Assembly: GCF_003226855.1 (NCBI RefSeq)
Contig: NZ_CP029820.1
Coordinates: forward strand, 297,501 to 361,500
Length of the DNA: 64,000 nucleotides
Origin: Blattabacterium sp. (Cryptocercus kyebangensis)
GTDB taxonomy: Bacteria > Bacteroidota > Bacteroidia > Flavobacteriales > Blattabacteriaceae
Direction: 5' to 3'
In this document: piece by piece, positions 55,766 to 64,000 of the stretch
Layout of the letters: every line of letters starts with the position of its first letter
How positions within the stretch are numbered: the first letter of the stretch is position 1
The notes under the pieces: generated by a model
What the model saw: only the letters and a program-made list of their open reading frames with translations
Told to the model about the DNA's origin: nothing
The model's database searches: none
Position numbers and translations under genes: made by a program

Positions 55766-56962
55766 ATGAAAAATAGATTATTATCCAAACGTTTACAAAA
55801 TATATCTTATTCGCAAACTTTAGCTATGTCTAATAAAGCTAGAAAATTAAAAAATAAAGGGTATGATATTATTAACTTAAGTTTGGGAGAACCAAATTTT
55901 TATCCACCAAATTTTGTTTTAAACGATGCTAAAAAAGCTATTGATGAAGGGCTCTATCATTACTATACTCCCGTATCTGGATATTTAGAACTTAGAGAAG
56001 TAATATGCAAAAAATTTTATCGTGATAATGGATTGAAATATTTTCCATCTCAGATTGTGGTTTCTACTGGTGGAAAACAATCTATTATGAATGTTCTTTT
56101 ATCTTTACTTAATCGAAAGGATGAAGTTATTATTCCAGCACCCTATTGGGTAAGTTATTATCAAATGGTGAAATTATGTGAAGCGATTCCTGTGATTATT
56201 CCAACAATTATGGAAAAAAATTTTAAAATTAATCCAAAAAATTTAGAAGAATCTATTACACCAAAAACAAAATTATTTATTTTAAATACACCATGTAATC
56301 CTACAGGAAGTGTTTACTCTTATAAAGAATTAAAAAATTTAGTAGATATTTTTAAGAGACATCCAAAAATAATTATTCTTTCTGATGAAATTTATGAACA
56401 CATTTGTTACTCAGGAAAACATATTAGTATTGCCAGTTTTACTGATATTTATGATAGAGTAATAACCCTAAATGGATTATCTAAAGCTTTCTCTATGACT
56501 GGATGGAGAATTGGGTATATTGGAGCTCCGGAATGGATTGCTAAGTCTTGTGATAAAATACAGGGACAAATAACTTCTTGTGCTAATTCTATCGCACAAC
56601 GTGCAGCTATTTCTGCATTAAACGCTTCACCAATTGAAATAGAATATATGATCAAGGAGTTTAAAAAAAGAAGAAATTTAGTTTTGGATATGATGAAGGA
56701 AATTCCTGAATTTCAAATAATAAATAAACCAAATGGAGCTTTTTATGTATTTCCAAAAGTTTCAGATCTTTTTGGAAAAAAGTTCCATGGAAGAATTATT
56801 AAAAATTCGGAGGATTTATCTTCTTTTTTTCTTGAAAAAGCTCAAGTTTCCACTGTTAGTGGAAGTGCTTTTGGGGATAATGAATGTTTACGTATTTCTT
56901 ATGCTTCCACAGAAGATAAAATTATAGAAGCCCTTACAAGGATAAAAAAAGTATTAAATTAA
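55766..56962 (+). CDS. aspC: Aspartate aminotransferase
   Basis: PLP aminotransferase making aspartate from oxaloacetate and glutamate. NLSLGEPNFYPP, YTPVSGYLELREVI, NTPCNPTGSVYS, SDEIYEHI and the PLP lysine in NGLSKAFSMTGWRIGYIGAP are all present. I start at ATG 55766 (398 residues) because the upstream ATG at 55718 adds an atypical extension; a TAGATTTG promoter-like element lies at 55735-55742. Aspartate also feeds ArgG and the lysine pathway. tRNA-His follows on the opposite strand. Confidence 0.93.
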   Translation: MKNRLLSKRLQNISYSQTLAMSNKARKLKNKGYDIINLSLGEPNFYPPNFVLNDAKKAIDEGLYHYYTPVSGYLELREVICKKFYRDNGLKYFPSQIVVSTGGKQSIMNVLLSLLNRKDEVIIPAPYWVSYYQMVKLCEAIPVIIPTIMEKNFKINPKNLEESITPKTKLFILNTPCNPTGSVYSYKELKNLVDIFKRHPKIIILSDEIYEHICYSGKHISIASFTDIYDRVITLNGLSKAFSMTGWRIGYIGAPEWIAKSCDKIQGQITSCANSIAQRAAISALNASPIEIEYMIKEFKKRRNLVLDMMKEIPEFQIINKPNGAFYVFPKVSDLFGKKFHGRIIKNSEDLSSFFLEKAQVSTVSGSAFGDNECLRISYASTEDKIIEALTRIKKVLN

Positions 56963-56972
56963 TTTAATTTTG

Positions 56973-57048
56973 GGTGGAAGACCGGATTCGAACCGGCGCC
57001 CCTCAGAACCACAATCTGATGCTCTAAACCAACTGAGCTACATCCACC
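56973..57048 (-). tRNA. tRNA-His (GTG)
   Basis: Cloverleaf with anticodon GTG (complement at 57010-57012), D-arm TAGCTCAGTTGG, T-arm GCCGGTTCGAATCCGGT and the extra 5' G (G-1) at 57048 paired with C73, the histidine identity element. The sixth acceptor pair is a T-T mismatch, which is a little unusual. Confidence 0.93.
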
Positions 57049-57097
57049 ATTTATTCGTGTATAGTAATACTCTAACAAATATAGACAATCAATTAAT

Positions 57098-58161
57098 TTA
57101 TTGACAAAAACTTTCTATAATTTTTTTGCAATAATAGATAAGATCACTATATATCCACCTTATTATGGCCTCTCTTTCTTGAATAGGATACAAAAGGTGA
57201 ACATTTGCACCTGCATCTAGTGTAAAATAGATGTTTTTTTTGCTTTGTTTTCTAAAATCCCATACTTTATGAAGTACGTGAAGGGTATTCGGTCTCATCC
57301 ATAAAAAATAGGGATTAGAGGTCATGATCATAGCATGAAGATTTAAAGATTCATGTTCTATTAATTCTCCAAATTTTGTAAAATCTCCTATTTTTAATAT
57401 GGATATCAGTCTATCCATATTTCTATTAGCACATTTTAATCTTTCCTTAGCATAAGGATGGTTATTCATTAATTGATGTCCTTTTGAACTTAAAATTTTT
57501 TTAGGTTCTTCATCTATTACCAAAATAGTATCCCCCATTTTTGTAAATATTGGGTGTATCTTATAGGGATAAGGGATAGAATAAAGATTATTACTCCCTT
57601 TTATTGATTTATGTTTTCCCCAAACTACAAGTCCAGGATATATAGATCTACAAGCACTTCCAGATCCTAATCTAGCTAAAAAAGAAGCTTTTTTTAAAAA
57701 AAAATCTTCTTTTAAAGAAGAATCTAATTTTTTTTCTATTTCCATAATACATAAAGCTAAAGCGCTCATGGAAGAAGCAGAAGAAGCAATTCCACTACTG
57801 TGTGGAAAAGTATTATCGGTTTTTATAACAAAATTAAAATATCGCAAATAAGAACAATAAAATGATATTCTATGAAAAAATTCCAAAATTTTGGGAAGAA
57901 AATTAGTTTTTTCTTTTCCAGAAAAGAAAATTCTTATAGATCTTTTTTTTTTTTATCTCTAAGATGATAAATTAGTCTTGTTACCGTGTAAACCTCTCCT
58001 AGAGAATAACTAATAGACGAATTCAACGGTATTTGAATTTTATTTTTTTGTTTCCCCCAATATTTTATTAGAGCTATGTTTGAATGGCTCTTTTTGGTTA
58101 CTACTCCATTTGAAACTATAGAATAGTTTTTTTTCTTATAAAAGAAACAATTACTTTTCAA
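57098..58161 (-). pseudogene. mvaD: Diphosphomevalonate decarboxylase, split by an A12-tract frameshift (possibly still expressed)
   Basis: Final mevalonate-pathway enzyme making isopentenyl diphosphate, a GHMP-fold kinase. The first frame (from 58161) gives KSHSNIALIKYWGKQ, PLNSSISYSL and ends ...HLRDKKKKDL at a TAA. The continuation RSIRIFFSGKEK, then DNTFPHSSGIASSASSMSALAL (GHMP ATP loop), LGSGSACRSIYPGLVVWG and FTLDAGANVHLL lies in a second frame to 57098. Both meet at a run of twelve A's (57943-57954); 13 or 10 would join them into about 354 residues, the family size. The start is odd too: no ATG is available in frame and the best candidate is TTG at 58161. All catalytic blocks are conserved. 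Confidence 0.87.
57943..57954 (-). repeat. A12 tract (T12 on plus strand) at the mvaD frameshift
   Basis: Longest A run noticed inside a gene here. Between GAT and the codons for RSIRIFFSG in mvaD. One more A (or two fewer) restores the frame. Confidence 0.9.
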
Positions 58162-58197
58162 AAGTTCTGTAAAAAAATACGATTAAATTTATTAACT

Positions 58198-59607
58198 TTA
58201 TAAACCGTTATCACGGTTTTTTTTTATATAATCTAACATTTTTTCATCATCTAATTCTCCTTCGGAACGAGCAATGACGCAACTAGCTAATCCGTTTCCT
58301 ATAACATTTACGGTAGTACGAGCCATATCCATTAATTCATCTATTCCTATAATCGCTAATATAGGCCAAGTAGGTAGACCAAAAGAAGAAACAGTTGCTA
58401 AAAGAATTACTAAAGAGGCTCTAGGGACTCCAGCCACACCTTTACTAGTTAAAATTAAAGTTAAACCTATAAATATTTGCTGACTAAAACTTAAAGGGAT
58501 TCCAGAAGCTTGCGCTACAAAAACAGTGGCTAAAGATAAATAAAGAGTAGTTCCATCTAAGTTAAAGCTATAACCTGTAGGAATCACAAAAGCAATAATT
58601 TTCCTTGGAACACCTAATTTTTCTAAATTTTCCATAAGAAGGGGTAAAGCAGATTCGGAACTTGTAGTGGCAAACGCTAATGATACAGGCTCCATTAAAG
58701 CTTTTACAAATCCCCTTAAAGGAACTTTAATCCATAAAAGAATGGGAAATAAAACCACTATCAAAAATATTAACAAAGCAATATAAAGTGTAAATAATAA
58801 CTGAAAAAGATTATATAATATATCCAAACCCATATGTCCTACTGTATAAGCTATAGCAGAACCGACTCCGATAGGGGCAAAATACATGATTATCTTAGTA
58901 AATTTAAACATGATCTCTGAAATACTCTCTGTAAATGACAATATAGGTCTACGTTTTTTTTCATCTAAAAAAAGCATAGATATTCCGAAAATTACGGAAA
59001 AAACAACAATAGGCAATACATCTCCATGATATATAGATTTAATGAAATTTTCTGGAAATACGTGAAGAATGGTATCTTGCCAAGTTTTACTTTCTACTTT
59101 TGGAAATTGATGTGAAGTTATTCCTGAAGGCATAACAATTCCCACTCCAGCTTGAGAAACATTAATGGCAATAAGACCAATGAACAAGGCTAAAGTAGTA
59201 ACTATTTCGAAATACAATAAGGATTTCCACCCCATACTTCCTAATTGTTTAATGTTAGAGTGACTGGCTATACCAACTACCAAAGTGGAAAATAATATTG
59301 GAGCTATAATAGTTTTTATAAGTCTCAAAAATATTTGAGATAAAAATCTCAATTCTACAGCAATTTCAGGGTGATCTATACCGAATTCTATTCCTATGAT
59401 TATGGATAATAAGATCCAAGTGGTTAAGTCTTTTTTCAAAAAAGCATAAAATATGAAAATAGAAATAACGAAATATCTAAACAGGCAAAGAGTTAATTTA
59501 TCTAATCCAAAAAAGTTTTTTGATAAGTGAATAAACACGTATGCGAAAAAACTTAAAAATGCTATTAGTAAAATTTTTTCTTTTTTTACTTTCATTCCAA
59601 TACTCAT
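58198..59607 (-). CDS. Dicarboxylate/amino-acid:cation symporter (DAACS family)
   Basis: Inner-membrane symporter importing glutamate, aspartate or C4-dicarboxylates with H+ or Na+. Eight or so membrane segments and two re-entrant loops; motifs TSSESALPLLMENLE (HP1), GYSFNLDGTTLY (TM7), SKGVAGVPRASLV (HP2) and GIDELMDMARTTVNVIGN (TM8). I start at ATG 59607 (469 residues). The longer open frame back to 59799 is spurious because it crosses the tRNA-Gln gene. Substrate cannot be decided from sequence; glutamate uptake (gltP-like) would supply the nitrogen donor of the pathways seen here (inference). Confidence 0.88.
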   Translation of the reverse strand: MSIGMKVKKEKILLIAFLSFFAYVFIHLSKNFFGLDKLTLCLFRYFVISIFIFYAFLKKDLTTWILLSIIIGIEFGIDHPEIAVELRFLSQIFLRLIKTIIAPILFSTLVVGIASHSNIKQLGSMGWKSLLYFEIVTTLALFIGLIAINVSQAGVGIVMPSGITSHQFPKVESKTWQDTILHVFPENFIKSIYHGDVLPIVVFSVIFGISMLFLDEKKRRPILSFTESISEIMFKFTKIIMYFAPIGVGSAIAYTVGHMGLDILYNLFQLLFTLYIALLIFLIVVLFPILLWIKVPLRGFVKALMEPVSLAFATTSSESALPLLMENLEKLGVPRKIIAFVIPTGYSFNLDGTTLYLSLATVFVAQASGIPLSFSQQIFIGLTLILTSKGVAGVPRASLVILLATVSSFGLPTWPILAIIGIDELMDMARTTVNVIGNGLASCVIARSEGELDDEKMLDYIKKNRDNGL

Positions 59608-59645
59608 TTTGTAAAATTCAACATCTATAAAAGGATAATCGGTAA

Positions 59646-59716
59646 CAGACCCGTAGGGACTCGAACCCCAACTAACAGAACCAAAATCTGCTGTGCTACC
59701 GTTACACAACGGGTCT
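59646..59716 (-). tRNA. tRNA-Gln (TTG)
   Basis: Acceptor AGACCCG/CGGGTCT, D-arm TGTGTAACGGTAGCACA, anticodon loop TTTTGGT with TTG (complement at 59682-59684), T-arm TGGGGTTCGAGTCCCTA and discriminator G; about 71 nucleotides. Upstream of the DAACS symporter on the same strand. Confidence 0.94.
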
Positions 59717-59948
59717 ATGAAAAATGTAAATATATACCATTTTTTTTCAAAAACATTACAATTATGGATAAGGATATTTTTTGGGATGATAGGATCCATC
59801 TAGAAAATTTACGAATAGACTCCCATATAAAATAGGAAAAAAAATTAGTTAGTATATTAGAAAGGGAAAAAACGATATTTTGAATAGATTAAAAAAAAAT
59901 TTTTTTAGAATATAAGTTTTTTTGATCATTACCAGAATTCATCAAATT

Positions 59949-60287
59949 ATGTCTGTAAAAATACGTTTAAAAAGAATTGGAAAAAAACATAGGCCTATTT
60001 ACCATATAGTTGTAGCCGATTCTCGTTCCCCACGAAATGGGAAATTTATTGAAAAAATAGGGACTTATAATCCTAATACGAATCCTCCTTCAACAGTATT
60101 AAAAATGAAAAATGCTGTATCATGGTTGATCAAAGGGGCACAACCTACTGATACGGTAAGATCCATTTTTTCTAAAAATGGAGTATTACTAAAAAAACAT
60201 TTATTAGAAGGAGTTAAAAGAGGAGGATTAAGTGAGGAAGAAGTTCATCAAAAATTTCATATTTGGAAAAATAAGAACTTATCATAG
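59949..60287 (+). CDS. rpsP: 30S ribosomal protein S16
   Basis: 112 residues: [42 protein letters not shown] is the family N-terminus. I use ATG 59949; a TTG-like start at 59922 would add an unrelated stretch. The protein stops at 112 residues, whereas many Bacteroidetes S16 proteins carry a longer C-terminal tail (my recollection). No rimM follows; the convergent truB is next. The 232-base spacer before it holds only a 23-codon open frame (59764-59835) without recognisable similarity. Confidence 0.95.
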   Translation: MSVKIRLKRIGKKHRPIYHIVVADSRSPRNGKFIEKIGTYNPNTNPPSTVLKMKNAVSWLIKGAQPTDTVRSIFSKNGVLLKKHLLEGVKRGGLSEEEVHQKFHIWKNKNLS

Positions 60288-60325
60288 AGGATATAGAAAG
60301 AGAACATGGTAATTTTATTTTAAAG

Positions 60326-60994
60326 TTATAGTTCCATAGAAGAATCTTTTATAGAAAAGGGGCCTATACGTTCTCTTCTTAAAGAAAGAAGATAGGCACC
60401 ACTTTTTATCTCTATTCCGAAATCTTGGGCTATAGATCGAATATAAGTTCCTTTTCCACATTCTATAAAAAATTTGATATAGGGTATTCCAATTTTTAGG
60501 ATATGAAATTTATAAATTTTTACTCGTCTAGGTTTCATATTTTTTATTTTTTCCCCTTTTCTAGCATATTCATAAAATCTCTTTCCTTCTATTTTTAATG
60601 CTGAAAAATAGGGTGGAAATTGATCTATTTCACCAATAAATTTTTGAGATATTTTTTGAATAAGTTCAGAATTTATGTGGGAGGTAGAAGAAAAATTATA
60701 TTCTTTTGTTTCTGAATCAAAAGATGGAGTGACACATCCCATTTTTATAATACCTGTATAAGTTTTCTTATAATTTTGAATAGAATCTACTTTTTTTGTG
60801 TATTTTCCTGTAAGAATAATTAAAAGACCTGTAGCAAGAGGATCTAGAGTTCCAGCATGTCCTATTTTTATTCTATTATAAAAACCAATCATTTTTTTCT
60901 TAATTCTTTTAACTACTTCAAAAGAAGTCCATCCCCAAGGTTTATCTATTAATAAGAGCTTCCCATTTTCAAATTCTGAAAAATTTTTTATCAA
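60326..60994 (-). CDS. truB: tRNA pseudouridine-55 synthase
   Basis: Makes pseudouridine 55 in the T-loop. The catalytic Asp is in [14 protein letters not shown] near residue 47; [14 protein letters not shown] at the N-terminus and [15 protein letters not shown] are conserved. 222 residues, with little C-terminal PUA-like extension. Overlaps the uppP stop by four bases on the same strand. Confidence 0.94.
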   Translation of the reverse strand: MIKNFSEFENGKLLLIDKPWGWTSFEVVKRIKKKMIGFYNRIKIGHAGTLDPLATGLLIILTGKYTKKVDSIQNYKKTYTGIIKMGCVTPSFDSETKEYNFSSTSHINSELIQKISQKFIGEIDQFPPYFSALKIEGKRFYEYARKGEKIKNMKPRRVKIYKFHILKIGIPYIKFFIECGKGTYIRSIAQDFGIEIKSGAYLLSLRRERIGPFSIKDSSMEL

Positions 60995-61839
60995 AGCTTT
61001 TCAATTGGTTTAATAAAATAATGTATCATAATGAATAGAAGGCCCAAAATAATTCTATAATATCCGAATATTTTAAAATTATTTTTTTTTAGATAGGACA
61101 TAAAGCATTTTATGGATAAAATTCCTGTAATAAAAGCTACTATATTTCCAACTAATAATAATTTTATATCTTCTTGTAAAAAAAATTTATTATCTATAAA
61201 AAATCTACGAAAATTAAATGAAAAACTGAAATACTTGAATTGAAAGTAATGGTCAAATAATTTTTTACATGTAGCAATGAAAATAATAGGAAAAGATAAA
61301 AAAAAAGAAAATTCAATAGCCTTTTTTCTTTTAATGTTTTGTAACATACAAGATACTATAGTAGTCGCACTTCTAGATACTCCAGGAATAATAGAAAAAC
61401 ATTGACCTAATCCAATAATAAAAGCTTTAAAATAAGTTATTCTGTAATCTTTTTTTTTAGAAAAATTTTTTTCATAAAAATTTTCCACTATCAAAATAAC
61501 TATTCCTCCTATAAAAAGAGAAATAGATACCATAAGTGGATTTTCTAAAAAAAAATTTATTTTATTTTTTAATAAAAAACCAAAAATAAATATGGGGAAA
61601 CTAGCTATAAAAATCTTTAAATAAAAATCCCATTTTTGAAAAAAAAACTTTTTTCCATATAAAAAAACTAACGAAAAAATAGCTCCAAGTTGAACAGATA
61701 TTAGAAATAATTTTGTTATCTTTTTCTCTAGAATTCCCATTAAGGAAGATGCAAGTATCATATGTCCTGTAGAAGAAATAGGAAAAAACTCTGTAATTCC
61801 TTCAATAATTCCTAATAGGATTGACTGAATATAATTCAT
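60991..61839 (-). CDS. uppP: Undecaprenyl-diphosphatase
   Basis: Recycles undecaprenyl pyrophosphate for peptidoglycan and LPS assembly. Two family motifs: EGITEFFPISSTGHMILAS at the N-terminus and PGVSRSATTIVSCM near 155. About eight membrane helices; 282 residues. Sits between gyrB and truB in a minus-strand run with gap 10 bases to gyrB. Confidence 0.94.
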   Translation of the reverse strand: MNYIQSILLGIIEGITEFFPISSTGHMILASSLMGILEKKITKLFLISVQLGAIFSLVFLYGKKFFFQKWDFYLKIFIASFPIFIFGFLLKNKINFFLENPLMVSISLFIGGIVILIVENFYEKNFSKKKDYRITYFKAFIIGLGQCFSIIPGVSRSATTIVSCMLQNIKRKKAIEFSFFLSFPIIFIATCKKLFDHYFQFKYFSFSFNFRRFFIDNKFFLQEDIKLLLVGNIVAFITGILSIKCFMSYLKKNNFKIFGYYRIILGLLFIMIHYFIKPIEKL

Positions 61840-61849
61840 AAATTATTAA

Positions 61850-63784
61850 CTAAACATCAATTTTTGCATGTATCGCATTTTTTTCTATGAAATTTCTACG
61901 TGGTGGAACTTCATCACCCATAAGAATGGAGAATATTTTATCTGCCTCCGAAATATTTTCTATATTAATCTTTCGTAAGGTTCTTTTTTTAGGATTCATA
62001 GTCGTTTCCCAAAGTTGTTCTGCATTCATTTCTCCTAATCCTTTGTAACGTTGTATGTTGACCTTATTTCTCCTTCCTCCTAATTTATGAATAATATTTT
62101 CTCTTTCTTGATCACTCCAAGCGTATTGAGAACGATTACCTTTTCGGATTAAATAAAGTGGAGGCGTAGCAATATAAATATGTCCTTTTTCTATTAATGG
62201 TTTCATATAACGAAAAAATAAGGTTAAAATCAAAGTAGAAATATGACTACCATCTATATCCGCATCTGTCATAATAATAATTTTATTGTATCTAAGTTTT
62301 TTTATATTTAAATTTTTTTTATTTTCTTCTTTCTCAATAAAAACTCCTAAAGAGGTAAATATATTTATTATTTCCTCATTTTCAAATATCTTATACTCCA
62401 TTGCTTTTTCTACATTTAGAATTTTTCCTCGTAAAGGTAATATAGCTTGAAAATTTCTATCTCTACCTTGTTTAGCAGTACCCCCTGCAGAATCTCCTTC
62501 TACCAAATAAATTTCGCAATTTTCTGGATCATTGAATGAGCAGTCAGCTAATTTTCCAGGTAAAATATTATTGTAGATTGGATTTTTTTTTTGGATCAAT
62601 TCTCGCGCTTTTTTGGATGCTTGACGAGCTTTAGCCGCTAATATTACTTTATCGATAATCTTTTTTCTATCATTAGGGTTTTCTTCTAGATAACTGTTCA
62701 ACCTTTCCCCAACAAATTTTTCTACAATTCCTCCTACTTCATGATTGCTTAATTTTGTTTTAGTTTGTCCTTCAAATTTTGGTTCCATAACTCTTATAGA
62801 AAGAATAACTGTAATTCCTTCTCGAAAATCATCTCCCGTAAATTCTATTTTATCTTTGTTGGATAAAAGGCCATATCCATCAGTGTATTTCTTTAACGTT
62901 CGGGTTAAGGCTCTTCGAAATCCAGAAAGATGAGTTCCTCCATCATAAGTATGAATATTATTAACATAAGAATAAATTCTTTCTTTGAAAGAAGTATTGT
63001 ATTGCATAGCTACTTCTATAATGGTATTTTCTTTCTCCCCTTCAAAAGAAATAATATTTTTTGTTAAGGATTCTTGATTTTTATCTAGAATAGAAAGATA
63101 TTCTTTTAATCCATTTTTAGAGAAAAAGTATTCTTTTTTTTGGATTTCTATGTTATTCCTTTCGTCTTTTAAAAATAAGTGTAGTCCTTTATTTAGAAAA
63201 GATAATTCTTGCAAACGTGTGAATAATATGTTATAATCATATGTTATAGAACTAAAAATAGAATTATCAGCTATATAATATATTTTGGTCCCTCTCTTAT
63301 TAGTGTTTCCTAAACACTTTACATCATAAAGGGCTTTTCCTTTAAAATATTCCTGTTGGTAAATTTTTCCGTTACGATAAATGGTAACAATAAGGGTTCT
63401 AGATAAGGCATTTACACAGGAAATTCCTACACCATGTAATCCTCCAGAAACTTTATAGGAATTTTTATCAAATTTTCCACCTGCTCCAATTTTAGTCATT
63501 ACCACTTCAAGAGCTGATTTTCCTTCTTTTTTATGAATTTCTATTGGAATTCCACGACCATTATCAATAACTGTAATAAATCCATTTTTATGAATTGTAA
63601 CCAATATTCTATTACAAAAACCTGCTAAGGATTCATCTACAGAATTATCTATCACTTCGTAGACCAAATGATGTAAGCCTCTCATCCCTATGTCTCCAAT
63701 GTACATGGAAGGTCTCATCCTTATATGTTCAATTCCTTCTAAAGATTGTATACTATCTGCAGTATAATCTGTTTTTTTACTCAT
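61850..63784 (-). CDS. gyrB: DNA gyrase subunit B
   Basis: ATPase subunit of DNA gyrase. GHKL ATPase domain with IDNSVDESLAGFC, VIDNGRGIPIEIHKKEGK and VSGGLHGVGISCVNALS; transducer with the GEG-like EFTGDDFREGIT; TOPRIM domain with YLVEGDSAGGTAKQGRDR and the acidic MTDADIDGSHI; C-terminal RYKGLGEMNAEQLWETTM. 644 residues is normal. ATG 63784. The conserved E-G-DSAGG loop with PLRGKILNVEKA distinguishes it from ParE only weakly, but total length and RYKGLGEM fit GyrB. In-frame A10 at 62583-62592. Confidence 0.95.
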   Translation of the reverse strand: MSKKTDYTADSIQSLEGIEHIRMRPSMYIGDIGMRGLHHLVYEVIDNSVDESLAGFCNRILVTIHKNGFITVIDNGRGIPIEIHKKEGKSALEVVMTKIGAGGKFDKNSYKVSGGLHGVGISCVNALSRTLIVTIYRNGKIYQQEYFKGKALYDVKCLGNTNKRGTKIYYIADNSIFSSITYDYNILFTRLQELSFLNKGLHLFLKDERNNIEIQKKEYFFSKNGLKEYLSILDKNQESLTKNIISFEGEKENTIIEVAMQYNTSFKERIYSYVNNIHTYDGGTHLSGFRRALTRTLKKYTDGYGLLSNKDKIEFTGDDFREGITVILSIRVMEPKFEGQTKTKLSNHEVGGIVEKFVGERLNSYLEENPNDRKKIIDKVILAAKARQASKKARELIQKKNPIYNNILPGKLADCSFNDPENCEIYLVEGDSAGGTAKQGRDRNFQAILPLRGKILNVEKAMEYKIFENEEIINIFTSLGVFIEKEENKKNLNIKKLRYNKIIIMTDADIDGSHISTLILTLFFRYMKPLIEKGHIYIATPPLYLIRKGNRSQYAWSDQERENIIHKLGGRRNKVNIQRYKGLGEMNAEQLWETTMNPKKRTLRKINIENISEADKIFSILMGDEVPPRRNFIEKNAIHAKIDV

Positions 63785-63876
63785 AATTACGAATTTTATT
63801 AGAAATTTTTTCTAAAAAATTTATAGTTTTATATTTGATTTATCTATTTGATAAAGATAGAAAAAATATAAAAAAT

Positions 63877-63888
63877 GTGATCACGTGA
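63877..63888. promoter_or_regulatory. Overlapping palindromes at the argH start
   Basis: GTGATCAC (63877-63884) and TCACGTGA (63881-63888) are two overlapping perfect eight-base palindromes in an otherwise AT-rich spacer, sitting on the argH GTG start. Could be an operator or chance; no regulator is assignable. Confidence 0.25.
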
Positions 63889-64000
63889 AAATTGGGAAAA
63901 AAGAGACTAATAGAGAAATAGAAAATTTTACCTCAGGGAAAGATTCGGAATTGGATCTACTTTTAGCTCCACATGATATCATTGGAACGATAGCTCATGT
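63885..64000 (+). CDS. argH: Argininosuccinate lyase, N-terminal fragment (runs off the right edge)
   Basis: Last enzyme of arginine synthesis, argininosuccinate to arginine and fumarate. Only 38 codons are visible, but they read KIGKKETNREIENFTSGKD then SELDLLLAPHDIIGTIAHV, matching the ArgH N-terminus (FTxGxDxELD...L..YD..GS.AH). The start looks to be GTG at 63885, as no in-frame ATG is found upstream before the region turns to spacer sequence. The gene is divergent from gyrB and lies about 45 kb from the rest of the arginine genes. Confidence 0.82.
   Translation, partial: MKIGKKETNREIENFTSGKDSELDLLLAPHDIIGTIAH

Noticed and set aside
59608-59799. N-terminal extension of the DAACS symporter to 59799
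   Set aside because: It translates through tRNA-Gln (LCNGSTADFGSVSWGSS pattern is tRNA antisense); the family-like protein begins at 59607.
1-64000. CRISPR arrays, insertion sequences, prophage or integrase genes
   Set aside because: No regularly spaced repeats, transposase or phage motifs were found on either strand.

Overview
The window is AT-rich and densely coding, with short spacers (none above 300 bases lacks a gene). Protein features place it in Flavobacteriia/Bacteroidetes: DnaE carries an N-terminal proofreading exonuclease domain, a GNAT domain is attached to ArgG, arginine is made through an acylated ornithine carbamoyltransferase, DAHP synthase is fused to chorismate mutase, and the primase lacks its zinc ligands. 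Together with gene reduction (polA cut to its 5'-3' exonuclease, FtsK without its gamma domain, MetG without a C-terminal tRNA-binding domain), long poly(A) tracts inside genes and the absence of mobile elements, this suggests an obligate insect endosymbiont, most probably a Blattabacterium (cockroach symbiont). The genus is inferred by recognition, not by a search. TGA is used as a stop (argF', metG, tyrB-like neighbours), so the code is standard.

Layout. 1-3112 (minus): the 5' part of nrdA and, upstream of it, rpsA. 3364-7668: dnaE. 7790-18850: a tight arginine operon, GNAT-argG, argC, argD, carA, carB, argF', argB, argE, with gene ends touching or overlapping. 18898-19303: trxA and tRNA-Asp. 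19335-23269 (minus): ribB, an LptF/G-type permease and ftsK. 23360-25155: a porin-like protein, a clear terminator and nadD. 25174-35246: stand-alone 5'-3' exonuclease, metG, an unrecognised lipoprotein, tRNA-Ser, lysA, lon, ligA and prmC. 35318-39423: mnmE, gltX, rpsF-rpsR-rplI. 39426-40760: mntH (minus). 40992-44920: aromatic amino acid operon, pheA, aminotransferase, tyrA, aroG/chorismate mutase. 44973-54078: metK, fabI, rpe, dnaG, ahpC, mtaB, lipB (minus), lysS. 54090-63784: amidohydrolase, rsmG, aspC, tRNA-His, mvaD, DAACS symporter, tRNA-Gln, rpsP, truB, uppP, gyrB. 63885-64000: the start of argH, completing the arginine set.

How the genes work together. The metabolic genes are mostly for provisioning amino acids (arginine, lysine, phenylalanine/tyrosine, aspartate), cofactors (riboflavin, NAD, lipoate, SAM) and envelope lipids (fatty acids, isoprenoids, undecaprenyl recycling). 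The rest are core replication, translation and protein quality control. 

The most striking observation is that three biosynthetic genes (ribB, nadD, mvaD) are interrupted in exactly the same manner: a run of 10, 10 and 12 A's on the coding strand is one base short of keeping the conserved protein in frame, while at least four other genes (lptG-like, ftsK, gyrB, amidohydrolase) carry in-frame A10 tracts. This fits the RNA polymerase slippage rescue known from other insect endosymbionts, but homopolymer sequencing error is a real alternative. I found no CRISPR array, insertion sequence, phage, rRNA gene or plainly undescribed multi-gene system.
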